In this document: piece after piece, positions 8,038-17,019 of the stretch
Position numbering within the stretch: the stretch's first letter is position 1
Layout: each line of letters opens with the position of its first letter
Assembly: GCA_963792705.1 (NCBI GenBank)
Contig: CAWBXD010000001.1
Span: 310,001-374,000, forward strand
Direction: 5' to 3'
DNA length: 64,000 bases
Source of the DNA: JBBQVS01 sp963792705
GTDB lineage: Bacteria; Chloroflexota; Ktedonobacteria; Ktedonobacterales; Ktedonobacteraceae
Translations under genes and position numbers: made by a program
Notes under the pieces: generated by a model
Databases searched by the model: none
What the model saw: the letters and a program-made list of their open reading frames with translations, nothing else
Told to the model about the DNA's origin: nothing

Positions 8038-9402
8038 ATGACCACAACCACAAAGGGCCAATGGACCAACTGGTCGGGTTCGGTAACATCTAACCCACAA
8101 CAGATCATCAAACCTAACACCATTGATGAACTCACCACATTGATGAAAACCTATGCACATGACGAACGCCATGTGCGTGTTGTCGGTGCAGGGCACTCCT
8201 TCACTCCATTAGTACAAACAGATGATATTTTGCTCTCATTGGAACACCTGCAAGGCATCACGAATATTGACGATAACCACAACACCGTCACGGTCCTTGG
8301 TGGCACATGGCTCAAAAACCTTGGTGCCGACCTCTTCAAGCACGGTCTGGCACAAGAAAACCTCGGCGACATCGACGTACAAAGTATCGCAGGTGCCATT
8401 AGCACCGGCACACACGGCACCGGCATCGCTTTTGGCTCTATTGCCACACAGGTCGAAGCCTTGACACTCGTCACCGCTAACGGTGAACTCCTTCGATGTT
8501 CGGCAGAGCATAACCCCGATATTTTCAAGGCCGCTCAAGTTTCGCTTGGCACCTTGGGCATTATTGCAGATGTAACGTTGCGTGTCGTTCCTGCTAAACG
8601 TCTGCACTTCAAAAGCCATCGTGAGAGTCTTGAGCAGTGTATCGCCAATGTTGAACGCTACAAGCAAGAAAACGACCACTTCGAGTTTTACTGGTTCCCC
8701 TATACAAAGTGGGTGCAAACAAAATTTCTCAATCAGACGACCGCTCCAGCCAGCAAAAGCACACTCTGGGGTACCTTCAACAAAATCGTTCTGGAGAACG
8801 GCGTCTACTGGTTGCTCTCCGAATGTAACCGCATGTTACCCAAACTTTCAAAAACCATCAGTAACATCTCCGCACAAGGTATCGCGCCCGTTGACGAAGT
8901 TAACTACAGCAACCTGCTCTTCTCGACTCCGCGTGTCGTCCGTTTTCAAGAGATGGAGTATAACATTCCTGCCGAGCATTTCAGTACCGTACTGGCAGAG
9001 ATCAAGGCGTGTATTCAGCGTGAGCGTTTTGAGGTTCACTTTCCAATAGAATGTCGCTTCGTGCATGCCGACGACATCTGGCTTAGTCCTGCCTATCAAC
9101 GCGACTCAGCCTACATCGCCGTTCATATGTATCAAGGTATGCCCTATAAGTCGTACTTTGAGCACATCGAAGCCATCTTCCAACGCTATCAGGGTCGTCC
9201 ACACTGGGGTAAAATGCACACCCAAACCGCCGAAAATCTCGCCACGCTCTATCCCCACTGGCATGATTTTCGTCGTATTCGTGCCACACTCGACCCCAAA
9301 GGTCTCTTTCTCAACAACTATCTAACGGACCTTTTTGACGCCAACAGCCCAGTACCTCTCAATGATACCCGTAATGCTGTGCCAGTCGAACACAACGAAT
9401 AA
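8038..9402 (+). CDS. FAD-linked sugar-lactone oxidase (D-arabinono-1,4-lactone oxidase type)
   Basis: A 454-residue VAO-family flavoprotein. The N-terminal FAD-binding (PCMH) domain has VRVVGAGHSFTPL near residue 45, where the His is the expected covalent FAD attachment site. GTWLKNLGADL and IAGAISTGTHGTG follow. The C-terminal ALO domain ends with HWGKMHT and DPKGLFLNNYL, typical of L-gulono/D-arabinono-lactone and alditol oxidases. ATG 8038 has AAGGA seven bases upstream; the ATG at 8023 would place that Shine-Dalgarno inside the gene. The true substrate (lactone or polyol) cannot be read from sequence. Confidence 0.85.
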   Translation: MTTTTKGQWTNWSGSVTSNPQQIIKPNTIDELTTLMKTYAHDERHVRVVGAGHSFTPLVQTDDILLSLEHLQGITNIDDNHNTVTVLGGTWLKNLGADLFKHGLAQENLGDIDVQSIAGAISTGTHGTGIAFGSIATQVEALTLVTANGELLRCSAEHNPDIFKAAQVSLGTLGIIADVTLRVVPAKRLHFKSHRESLEQCIANVERYKQENDHFEFYWFPYTKWVQTKFLNQTTAPASKSTLWGTFNKIVLENGVYWLLSECNRMLPKLSKTISNISAQGIAPVDEVNYSNLLFSTPRVVRFQEMEYNIPAEHFSTVLAEIKACIQRERFEVHFPIECRFVHADDIWLSPAYQRDSAYIAVHMYQGMPYKSYFEHIEAIFQRYQGRPHWGKMHTQTAENLATLYPHWHDFRRIRATLDPKGLFLNNYLTDLFDANSPVPLNDTRNAVPVEHNE

Positions 9403-9423
9403 ATTATACAGGTGTGATAAATT

Positions 9424-9544
9424 CGTAGGGACCACATTGATGGCGTCCACGCCCAATTCATAGGGCGAGTTGTCGTCATCACGCGTGACAAAGGAAACTC
9501 GCCTAATGAATTGCGCCTCGGACGCGATAAATCGGGTCCCTACG
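9424..9544. repeat. Palindromic repeat copy R5 (chimeric, nested)
   Basis: The left arm is of the ACATTGATGGCGTCC type and the right arm of the GGACGCGATAAATCG type, so the two ends come from different subfamilies. An inner inverted repeat, CAATTCATAGGGCGAGTT with AACTCGCCTAATGAATTG, is nested inside. It fills the gap between the oxidase and permease genes. Confidence 0.8.
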
Positions 9545-9600
9545 TCTGCCAATCTTGATCTTTCGCAGAGGGATGAACTAAAAATAAGGAGCATTTATCT

Positions 9601-10992
9601 ATGGCCGACACCTCACCACCAATCGTAACACCTGTCGCCACTCTTCGTAGTGGTGCTCTTGGTTTGCGCCACGCCATTGTTATCTCTGTTGCGGTTATGT
9701 CGCCTGCCGCCTCTATCTTTTTCAACACCATTCCCCAGGCAGGTCTTGTTGGGGCTGCGCTCCCCCTCTGCTATGTCATCGGTTTCATCGTTGCCTTACT
9801 CATGGCAAATCAGTATAGCGAGATGTCGCGTGAACTTCCGTCAAGCGGCTCGGCCTACACCTTTGTCACTCAAGGACTTGGACCACGTTGGGGTTTTCTC
9901 ACAGGTTGGATTGGACTCATCGCGGTCGCCCTCGGCGCACCTTATTCCTTTATTTTGATGAGTGCTAACCTACAAACGCTGGTCTATCGCTGGTTTGGCC
10001 TCAACTTGCACTGGACCTTCTGGTTCGTTGCCGCCACAGGCATCGTCTTTGCCTTATGCTATATCGGCATTCGTCAATCGCTCAGTATCGACTTGACGTT
10101 CCTCACGTTCGAGATTGTCGTCTGTCTTATCCTTGCCTGTATCGTCCTATTTCACGTTGGCGGTCAAGGTGGGTTGACCTCTGCCCCCTTCACCACAAGT
10201 TTGATCCCAAAAGGCGGCGACCTCTCGATTGGAGTTGTGCTCGCCATTCTCAGCTTTATTGGTTTTGAAACGGCGGCAGCTCTTGGCGAGGAGACGCGCA
10301 ACCCTCATCACAACATTCCACGCGCCGTATTTGGCTCAATGATTGTGGTTGGTATCTTCTATATCCTGATGGCCTATGTCGCGACGATTGGCTATGGTGT
10401 CAACAACATGGTTACAGGTTATGCTAACGATGCTGCTCCATTCGACACTATTAGTCGTCACCTGAGTGGGAGTGTCTTTGCTGCCTTGATTGACCTCGTG
10501 GGTGTCTTCTCATTCTTTGGTGCCGCGCTTGCCATTATCAACGGTGGCGCACGCATTCTCTACGCCGTTGGTCGTGATGGTCTCCTACCACGTTGGATTT
10601 CATGGACGCATCCCACACGTCAAACTCCTATTGGTGCTGTTACACTTCTCTGCACCATCGGCCTCATAAGTGGTATTGTGCTCGGCCTTTTCCTTACTCC
10701 AATCAATGCCTTTGCCTTCTTTGGTACGCTTGACGCCATCTTCGTCATCCTCATCTACATCCTTGTCAATATTGCATGCATCCGATTTTTCTGGCGTCAA
10801 CGACGTGAACATTTCAGTTGGCTCCGCAACGGCGTTTTCCCTGTTCTAAGTACGCTTATCACCGTTGGCATTCTCATCGCCGCCATCGCCTCACCCGGTT
10901 CTGGCGCACTTGCTACTATCCCGTTTGTTGTTGGTATCTGGCTTGTGTTAGGTGTTGGTTTATTATTCGTACTCAGATCGAAGATTGCTTGA
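9601..10992 (+). CDS. APC-family amino acid permease
   Basis: A 463-residue integral membrane protein with about twelve transmembrane segments. SPAASIFF in TM1 and the conserved FIGFETAAALGEETRNPHHNIPRAV after TM6 are APC-superfamily (amino acid/polyamine/organocation) signatures. AGGAG lies about ten bases before ATG 9601. It should import an amino acid or amine by cation symport or exchange. Placed after the PLP aldolase-like and flavoenzyme genes, it may import their substrate (inference). Confidence 0.88.
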   Translation: MADTSPPIVTPVATLRSGALGLRHAIVISVAVMSPAASIFFNTIPQAGLVGAALPLCYVIGFIVALLMANQYSEMSRELPSSGSAYTFVTQGLGPRWGFLTGWIGLIAVALGAPYSFILMSANLQTLVYRWFGLNLHWTFWFVAATGIVFALCYIGIRQSLSIDLTFLTFEIVVCLILACIVLFHVGGQGGLTSAPFTTSLIPKGGDLSIGVVLAILSFIGFETAAALGEETRNPHHNIPRAVFGSMIVVGIFYILMAYVATIGYGVNNMVTGYANDAAPFDTISRHLSGSVFAALIDLVGVFSFFGAALAIINGGARILYAVGRDGLLPRWISWTHPTRQTPIGAVTLLCTIGLISGIVLGLFLTPINAFAFFGTLDAIFVILIYILVNIACIRFFWRQRREHFSWLRNGVFPVLSTLITVGILIAAIASPGSGALATIPFVVGIWLVLGVGLLFVLRSKIA

Positions 10993-11017
10993 AGCATTCA
11001 GAAAGGAGCATTTCTTC

Positions 11018-11506
11018 ATGGCAAATGTAAATTCAGTCACAAAACAAGCTCCATCCCTAGTAAAAGATACAACCCGACGCCAACGTACTATAGTCGTAAG
11101 TATCATGCTGTTTGCCGCCGCCTTGACTATTGTATACTGGCTTATCTGGTTTGGAGGTGGTCGCGCCCTTCTCGCCTCAAGTCAAGCCCCCTCATACTTC
11201 GTGTTTGAAAACGCCTTTCCAGCCGCCGACGCATGGCTCACACTAACCCTCATCATCGGGGCTATTGGCCTTATACAGCGCAAATCGTGGGGCCTACTCT
11301 CTTCTTTGTTAGCCAGTGGTGCAGGTATCTACCTTGGCAGCATGGATGTATTATTCGACCTTGAAAACGGCATCTATCTCGTTCCTAAAGGCACCGATCC
11401 CACTTCCGCTATCATCGAAATATGCATCAACATCCTCACCTTTGGTCTAAGCATCGCTGGAATCATCTACATCTGGCGTAACCGCTCCTGGTTCCTTACC
11501 GATTAG
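11018..11506 (+). CDS. Four-helix membrane protein of unknown function
   Basis: A 162-residue protein with a short charged N-terminus and four hydrophobic segments (about 25-47, 68-88, 95-112 and 130-152). ATG 11018 follows AAAGGAG with about seven bases' spacing; an earlier ATG at 10952 lies inside the permease gene. I recognise no family. It is 25 bases downstream of the permease, so the two are probably co-transcribed. Confidence 0.7.
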   Translation: MANVNSVTKQAPSLVKDTTRRQRTIVVSIMLFAAALTIVYWLIWFGGGRALLASSQAPSYFVFENAFPAADAWLTLTLIIGAIGLIQRKSWGLLSSLLASGAGIYLGSMDVLFDLENGIYLVPKGTDPTSAIIEICINILTFGLSIAGIIYIWRNRSWFLTD

Positions 11507-11531
11507 TTCCTGTATGGGCGCAATTAAAAGG

Positions 11532-11602
11532 TGTAGGGACCGATTTATCGCGTCCTTGTTGGTGGGTGATTGCCACGAGGACGCGATGAATCGGTCCCTA
11601 CA
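11532..11602. repeat. Palindromic repeat copy R6 (71 bp)
   Basis: It begins TGTAGGGACCGATTTATCGC and ends with GCGATGAATCGGTCCCTACA. The centre, GTTGGTGGGTGATTGCCACG, closely matches the centres of the copies at 44871 and 58222. Its length of 71 bases is the basic unit of the family. Confidence 0.85.
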
Positions 11603-11654
11603 AACCGCATATCCTGTTCAAGTTGTTCCTTTGCATCGTTGCATCCACAACTCA

Positions 11655-12845
11655 CTACGCAACAGAACTACGTTGCTTTATACATGTGTCGCTTTGAGCA
11701 AAGCGTGAAAGCTTGAAACGCTCCACAGATATAGGTGCTTCTCTCTCTTGCACAAAACTACTAAGAATTTCGCCCAAAACGAGACCAAACTTGAAGCCAT
11801 GACCAGACAGGCCAGTTGCGAAAACAACGCGCGAGTCATCGGGCAGTGTATCGAGGATAAAGTCTTCGTCAACGCTCACATCGTACATACACGCATCGAC
11901 CTGAATAAGTTGTGCCTGTCGCAGTGCCGGTAATAGGTCGCGCAGTCTCTTTACAACCTGGTTAATCAGTAAATCCTCTGCTGGCGCATTCTCTTCAGGC
12001 TCTACAGGTATGCCAAAGTTATGGGATGCAGCTTTAAACCAACTTGGACCCTTACCTGTAAGCGTACTATGAATAGGAAAACCGTACAGTTCACTCGCCA
12101 AAAATGCAGGAAACGCTTGTACTCCGAAGGAATCAATTGGCAAATTCGCAAAATATAGTAAATACTGTCGCGTCATATGCACTGGCAGATGCATGCTTTT
12201 CAGTAAACGATGCACCCACGGACCGACCGCGAGTACAACTCGATCAGCATTATGCACCTCTCCTGAATGCAGGATGATACGTACCGGACGAGGACAGTTG
12301 CCATAATCAATCTGTTTGACGCGGCTCGCTTCACAAATTTCACCGCCAAGATCAAGAATAAGATCACGGAGCGTTCGTAAACATGTTGACGCGTGTAAAA
12401 CGCCCGCTTGCGTATTATATGTATACATATCATAGTCATCAGTGACGAATTGTGGAAAACTTTGTCTGCATTGGTGTTGTGAGAGGCGCGTGGTTGGTAG
12501 CCCTAGTGTACGGAGTGTGTTATAACTTTCTCGTGTAAAACCATCGTCTTGATTGCCGAGGACTAGTATACCAGTAGGAGAATACAGTGTACGTTGGGAG
12601 GTATGTTCAAGCTTACGCCAATGAGCAAGGCCCAATTGCACTAATTGTGTGTAGAAAGGGTCGTCCCCATATTCAAAACGCAGAAGTCGGGAAATGCCAT
12701 GTGAAGTCGAGCGTTCATGGTCAACCACTGCTTGTTCCAGAACTGTTACACGATGTGTACCCTGTTTGAGGAGAGCATATGCTGTTGAAAGTCCAACAAT
12801 GCCTGCGCCTACAATGACGATGTTTTGCTTAGACACGATACTCAT
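11655..12845 (-). CDS. FAD-dependent oxidoreductase, DAO/sarcosine oxidase family
   Basis: A 396-residue protein of the monomeric sarcosine oxidase/N-methyltryptophan oxidase type. The dinucleotide-binding motif IVIVGAGIVGLSTAYALL lies near residue 9, STSHGISRLLRFEYG follows, and the C-terminus has FATGLSGHGFKFGLVLGEIL, the usual flavin-contacting motif near the covalent attachment region. It should oxidise an N-methyl or secondary amine with O2. The gene is divergent from aroA across a 290-base AT-rich region. Confidence 0.82.
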   Translation of the reverse strand: MSIVSKQNIVIVGAGIVGLSTAYALLKQGTHRVTVLEQAVVDHERSTSHGISRLLRFEYGDDPFYTQLVQLGLAHWRKLEHTSQRTLYSPTGILVLGNQDDGFTRESYNTLRTLGLPTTRLSQHQCRQSFPQFVTDDYDMYTYNTQAGVLHASTCLRTLRDLILDLGGEICEASRVKQIDYGNCPRPVRIILHSGEVHNADRVVLAVGPWVHRLLKSMHLPVHMTRQYLLYFANLPIDSFGVQAFPAFLASELYGFPIHSTLTGKGPSWFKAASHNFGIPVEPEENAPAEDLLINQVVKRLRDLLPALRQAQLIQVDACMYDVSVDEDFILDTLPDDSRVVFATGLSGHGFKFGLVLGEILSSFVQEREAPISVERFKLSRFAQSDTCIKQRSSVA

Positions 12846-13075
12846 AAGCCTCCCATCATATTTTGTACATAATTTTGAGTATATCAGAGCAAATATGAGA
12901 AGTCAAGTAAAAGTAGCAAAGATTAGATAAATCAACACAAAAATACATTAAAGATATTTGTACTATTTATTGTAGTAAAATGTAAAAATATTTGTGTGTA
13001 GCGTGTTATAAAAAAGAACGTATAGGTTATAACAATATCGCCCACAAGTTAGTACTATGTACTACACACGTTCAC

Positions 13076-13104
13076 TCGACGTTTTGCACATCCAAGGTTA
13101 CAAT
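13076..13104 (+). promoter_or_regulatory. aroA: Probable promoter of the EPSP synthase gene
   Basis: TCGACG at 13076-13081 and TACAAT at 13099-13104 are 17 bases apart, 31 bases before the start codon. The flanking region 12846-13075 is AT-rich with degenerate TATTTGT repeats and should also hold the divergent promoter of the oxidase gene. Confidence 0.45.
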
Positions 13105-13135
13105 GAAGAAGAAAATACAGTAAAGAAGAGAAACT

Positions 13136-14467
13136 ATGCCAGAAGAACAGAAGATACCATTATCTCAAACACGCCATATTGCGCCATCACGCGTACTTCG
13201 TGGTGAACCTGTTGTACCATCTTCAAAGTATTATACCTTACGTTACCTGCTTGCTGCTACATGTGCATTTGGCGAAAGTTATGTTGCTTTTCCTGCCGAA
13301 AGCGATGATAGCGATGCTCTCTTTCGAGGATGCCAAGCATTAGGTGCGCGCTTAACATGGAATGATGAGCAACATCAAGGTCTGCGTGTGAACGGCATCG
13401 AGCGTTCTGAGCACAGAGAACCTGTAACTATTAATGTTGGCAACGCGGGAGCCGTTTTGCGCCTTCTGCTCGGTGTTTGTGCAATACTACCAGAAGTGAC
13501 TTTTGTAACCGACCACCCACAATCGCTTGGCAAACGCCCAAATCGGGAATTAATAGAAGCTCTAACATCACTTGGTGTGATATGTGAGGGCGTTGGAGCC
13601 GAGAGTTATCTTCCCATTACATTGCGTGGTGGCAACATTCATGGCGGTCACGTCACAATTTCGGGAGCGCGTAGTTCACAGTATCTTAGCGCGTTGCTCT
13701 ACCTTGCTCCTTTGATTGGCGAAGCATTAGAGATTGAGGTGGTCGATGGCCTGAAATCACAGCCCTTAGTGCATGCAACACTCGAAGTCATGCAAGAGGC
13801 AGGTATCGCCGTTGTGCATAACGAAACGCTTACTCATTTCTCTATCGCTGCTGGACAACACTATTCCCCTCGTACCTATACCGTGCCAGGCGATTATCCC
13901 TCTGCCGCCGCCTGGCTCGCTGCCTGTGCAGTCTCGAACAACCCGGACAGCGAGATACGGCTGGCTCGCTTGCGTCAAGGCGACGAGGTTGGCGAGCAAC
14001 TTCTTGCCGCATTCCGCGCAATGGGTGCCGACCTCCACATTGTTGCCGATACCGTATCTATACGCGGAGGGCGACCTCTACACGGCATAACGGTTGATGG
14101 CGACCGCATGATCGACTGCATACCAGTTCTAGTGGCGGCGGCATGTTTTGCCGAAGGTGAAAGCACCTTTTACAACATCGAAAATCTGCACTATAAAGAG
14201 TCAGACCGTATTGACGACCTCTGTTCAGAACTGCGCCGCGCTGGATGCACCGTAACACCCAAACGAGACGCGATTATAGTACAGGGACAACCGCAAGGTA
14301 TCGAAGGAGGCGCAACGGTTGATGGACATAGCGATCATCGTGTCCTTATGGCTCTTTCCATCGTTGCCTTACGCAGTCGTCTCGGCCTAACTCTCACAGG
14401 TACCGAGCACATCTCAAAAAGCTATCCCCACTTCTTTGAAGAATTACAACGCCTGAGTATAGTTTAA
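13136..14467 (+). CDS. aroA: 3-phosphoshikimate 1-carboxyvinyltransferase (EPSP synthase), divergent
   Basis: A 443-residue protein of the EPSP synthase fold, the sixth step of the shikimate pathway, joining PEP to shikimate-3-phosphate. Conserved features are PSSK with Lys31, GNAGAVLR, RSSQYLSALL, the catalytic-type Asp in MID, KESDRI, DHRVLMALSIVAL and KSYPHFF. The substrate loop is unusual: SKYYTLR replaces the common SKS(I/V)(S/T)(N/H)R. The GNAGTAMRP loop reads GNAGAVLRL. No other shikimate gene is adjacent, so it could be a specialised paralogue, but the main catalytic residues are retained. Confidence 0.85.
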   Translation: MPEEQKIPLSQTRHIAPSRVLRGEPVVPSSKYYTLRYLLAATCAFGESYVAFPAESDDSDALFRGCQALGARLTWNDEQHQGLRVNGIERSEHREPVTINVGNAGAVLRLLLGVCAILPEVTFVTDHPQSLGKRPNRELIEALTSLGVICEGVGAESYLPITLRGGNIHGGHVTISGARSSQYLSALLYLAPLIGEALEIEVVDGLKSQPLVHATLEVMQEAGIAVVHNETLTHFSIAAGQHYSPRTYTVPGDYPSAAAWLAACAVSNNPDSEIRLARLRQGDEVGEQLLAAFRAMGADLHIVADTVSIRGGRPLHGITVDGDRMIDCIPVLVAAACFAEGESTFYNIENLHYKESDRIDDLCSELRRAGCTVTPKRDAIIVQGQPQGIEGGATVDGHSDHRVLMALSIVALRSRLGLTLTGTEHISKSYPHFFEELQRLSIV

Positions 14468-14526
14468 GCTTATAGTAGTGCGTCAAATGGGCTATGCTCT
14501 GTTTGACGCACTACTATAAGCTTAAA
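14463..14526. terminator. Perfect 25-bp inverted repeat between convergent genes
   Basis: Arms 14463-14487 and 14502-14526 are exact complements around a 14-base loop. The left arm contains the end of aroA and the right arm contains the last codons of the convergent nucleoside phosphorylase gene, so both stop codons lie inside the palindrome. It has no long T-run. Confidence 0.8.
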
Positions 14527-15278
14527 CATGCTTCGGCAGCAAGCCAAAAAAGCTCTTCGCGTGTAGAGGTATGCGTTTTCCAATGACGTGAGTCCCACTT
14601 TTCGCTGCTTACATCGTCACCACCATAAAGTAGTTGAGCAAAGGTTACACCGCGAAACTGTGCGACAGCAAAAAAAGCGGCCGCTTCCATCTCCACCGTT
14701 ATACATCCTTCGGAGCGTCGTCGTTGTACCTTAGCCGCAGTCTCGCGGTACAAACCATCTGTTGTCCACGTTTTCCCAGCGACATATGCACAATTGTGAG
14801 CCTGTAACACCGCTTCGATAGCTGCAACTCCTGTCGGACTCGCAGAAACCTCGCGAGCTGGTGGCAAATAATGATACGAGGTACCTTCGTCACGTACCGC
14901 ACTTATAGGGACAACGATATGTCCAACCGCAAGCGTTCCGTCCAGTACACCTGCACCACCACACGCGATAAACTTTGTACACCCTAACGCGATCACCTCT
15001 TCAAGAAAGCCAACCGCAAGTGGAGCACCAACTCCTGGATGAAAAACAAGCAAGCGTTTGCCTTCAATGATGACCTCGTAGACCGGATGTTTGCCAATTT
15101 CGCTATTCAAATGTTTGATTATTCGTGCCTCGTGATGTTGTACAAGAGTAGTGATGACATCCTGAAAGAAGCACGCGACAGCATATTGCGGAACATTCTC
15201 AGGAGCAAATGTGTGTCTAGGATTGAAAATAGCCTCTGGATTGCTATCAAACTCAAGAATAGGGAAATCTTGTTGCAT
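14514..15278 (-). CDS. Nucleoside phosphorylase (PNP/UDP family)
   Basis: A 254-residue protein. FIACGGAGVLDGTLAVGHIVVP and the C-terminal CITVEMEAAAFFAVAQFRGV match the hexameric PNP/uridine phosphorylase family, where the Met-Glu pair contacts ribose. TTDGLYRET follows the family pattern before it. It should split a nucleoside with phosphate. I chose ATG at 15278 (MQQDFPILEF); the longer frame would start with TTG. Base specificity is not clear. A separate class I-type PNP occurs at 28028. Confidence 0.8.
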   Translation of the reverse strand: MQQDFPILEFDSNPEAIFNPRHTFAPENVPQYAVACFFQDVITTLVQHHEARIIKHLNSEIGKHPVYEVIIEGKRLLVFHPGVGAPLAVGFLEEVIALGCTKFIACGGAGVLDGTLAVGHIVVPISAVRDEGTSYHYLPPAREVSASPTGVAAIEAVLQAHNCAYVAGKTWTTDGLYRETAAKVQRRRSEGCITVEMEAAAFFAVAQFRGVTFAQLLYGGDDVSSEKWDSRHWKTHTSTREELFWLAAEACLSL

Positions 15279-15414
15279 GGGTAGCTCTTTCTCATACTGC
15301 GTTGTCAACCATTCTCACTAATGGTACAATACTCTACAACGATAGAGGAAAATACCAATACGCACTCTAAGCATAGCATAGAGAAACGCTCGACCGAAAC
15401 GAAAGGATGTGCTT

Positions 15415-15720
15415 GTGTATAAATTCAAAGGCTTTGATAGTACCGACTGTGGTGATAGCATGTCCGCGCTCGAAGCGATGGTCAACGCCTGGATGGAAGC
15501 AGAGCAGCCACGCGTGCGCCAAATGTGTCAGACGATGCGCGATGAACACATCCTGCTCAGCTTTGTCTATGAAGATACACGAGAACTAGAAATACGCGTG
15601 GCAACTCAGGCGCAAACAGGCGTTACCGGTAGCTTTCCACGCTTTTTTGATGACGAAGTAGTGGGAGAGGAGCATCCTACCAGCCCGCGTATTCCCGCCA
15701 CGCCACCACCAATGCATTAA
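15415..15720 (+). CDS. Small acidic protein paired with a radical SAM enzyme, unknown function
   Basis: A 101-residue protein. GTG 15415 lies seven bases after AAAGGA; a GTG at 15409 is too close to that site. The C-terminus is Pro-rich (SPRIPATPPPMH) and the middle is amphipathic, with two Cys (in TDCGDS and RQMCQT). I recognise no family. The radical SAM gene starts 15 bases after its stop, so the two are almost certainly co-transcribed and may work together. Confidence 0.65.
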   Translation: MYKFKGFDSTDCGDSMSALEAMVNAWMEAEQPRVRQMCQTMRDEHILLSFVYEDTRELEIRVATQAQTGVTGSFPRFFDDEVVGEEHPTSPRIPATPPPMH

Positions 15721-15735
15721 TACACAAGGATAATT

Positions 15736-17007
15736 ATGCCAACACCATATCTGGTTTACAGTTCTCCCGATGGGGAGATACACGAAGAAACACGTTTACG
15801 AGCACTCTCTTTTGAAGGGCACCCGTTAGAAGCCGCTGACCTGATTCCCGCGCCTGATGGCGTAACCTTTTCAATGATGCCTGAGCGTCTCGCTGTTGGG
15901 CAGAAGCGCAACGGTGAACGACAGGTTCTTCCTTCCACACGTGGTTGGGCCTTAGCCGCTCTGTTACCCATCGGCTATACCCGTACACTCTTACCCGCCT
16001 ATGAAAAAGTACCACAGACCGAACCCTTACCATTCTTTGGCTATAGTGCTGTCGCGGGTATGAATGGTCGGCTCTATCTCGCCGCCATCAAAACCGACGA
16101 GCCACGCAAATGGCATCCACGCTCTTTTCCGCGCCAGAAGCTAGAACGCCTGGTACAGGAAAAGCAAGCGGCCTATCCCAATAACCGCGTTATCGCGCAA
16201 CATGCCCATTGCGCCCTTGATTACTCTTGTCCCACCGCAAGTAACCTGTTCTTTGGACGTTGGGAGATGGCAATTGCCGTTTCTCCTGGCTGTAACTCGC
16301 GCTGCATCGGCTGCATCTCAAAACAAGAAGAGGATGAGGGCTTAATCTCGCCACAGGACCGTCTAACCTTTGTGCCAACGGTTGACGAAATTGTCGAGGT
16401 CGCACTGCCGCACCTGGAAAGCGCGGAAGATGCGATTGTCAGTTTTGGACAGGGTTGCGAGGGCGAACCGTTGTTGCAATGGCATCGTATCGAGCAAGTT
16501 ATTAAGACCATTCGTCAGCGCACGGACAAAGGCGTTATCAATATCAACTCGAACTCAAGCAACCCGCGCTGGCTTCAACGCCTCTATGACGCTGGCTTGG
16601 ATACCATTCGTACCAGCACCATTTCAGGCCATCCAGAAACCTATACCGCTTACTATCGTCCAATCGGCTATAGTTTCGATGATGTCAAAGAGTCGCTAAA
16701 ACGAGCCAGTGACGCAGGTCTTTACAGTTCAATCAACCTTCTCTGCTTCCCCGGCATGATTGACCGTGAACGCGAGGTTGAGGCACTAATCACGCTCATA
16801 AAAGAAACTGATCTCAAACTTATCCAACTCCGTAACCTTAACATCGATCCCGAAGTATTGCTTCCACGCATGCCTGCTCTGGACACAATGGGCAAAGCTC
16901 TCGGCATGCGAACAATGATCGAGATGCTGAAACGCGAGGTTCCCAACGTCGAGATTGGCAATTTCTCACGGCCAGTAAGACGTGTACGTGCTGCCAATGT
17001 AGGCTAA
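15736..17007 (+). CDS. Radical SAM protein
   Basis: A 423-residue protein. An N-terminal region of about 165 residues of unknown fold precedes the iron-sulfur motif CNSRCIGC (Cys186, Cys190, Cys193), a CxxxCxxC that binds a [4Fe-4S] cluster and SAM. FGQGCEGEPLL, ININSNSSNP and a TIM-barrel C-terminal part follow. There is no obvious SPASM Cys cluster at the C-terminus. Its role may be maturation or modification of a partner; the only candidate partner beside it is the 101-residue protein upstream. It converges on the GT9 operon with 12 bases between. Confidence 0.82.
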   Translation: MPTPYLVYSSPDGEIHEETRLRALSFEGHPLEAADLIPAPDGVTFSMMPERLAVGQKRNGERQVLPSTRGWALAALLPIGYTRTLLPAYEKVPQTEPLPFFGYSAVAGMNGRLYLAAIKTDEPRKWHPRSFPRQKLERLVQEKQAAYPNNRVIAQHAHCALDYSCPTASNLFFGRWEMAIAVSPGCNSRCIGCISKQEEDEGLISPQDRLTFVPTVDEIVEVALPHLESAEDAIVSFGQGCEGEPLLQWHRIEQVIKTIRQRTDKGVININSNSSNPRWLQRLYDAGLDTIRTSTISGHPETYTAYYRPIGYSFDDVKESLKRASDAGLYSSINLLCFPGMIDREREVEALITLIKETDLKLIQLRNLNIDPEVLLPRMPALDTMGKALGMRTMIEMLKREVPNVEIGNFSRPVRRVRAANVG

Positions 17008-17019
17008 TCGGAATAGCAT

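Noticed and set aside
7782..8138. Minus-strand frame containing VGTDLSRPL
   Set aside because: It is a translation of palindromic repeat R4 and flanking DNA. The same peptide appears wherever the repeat is open in that frame.
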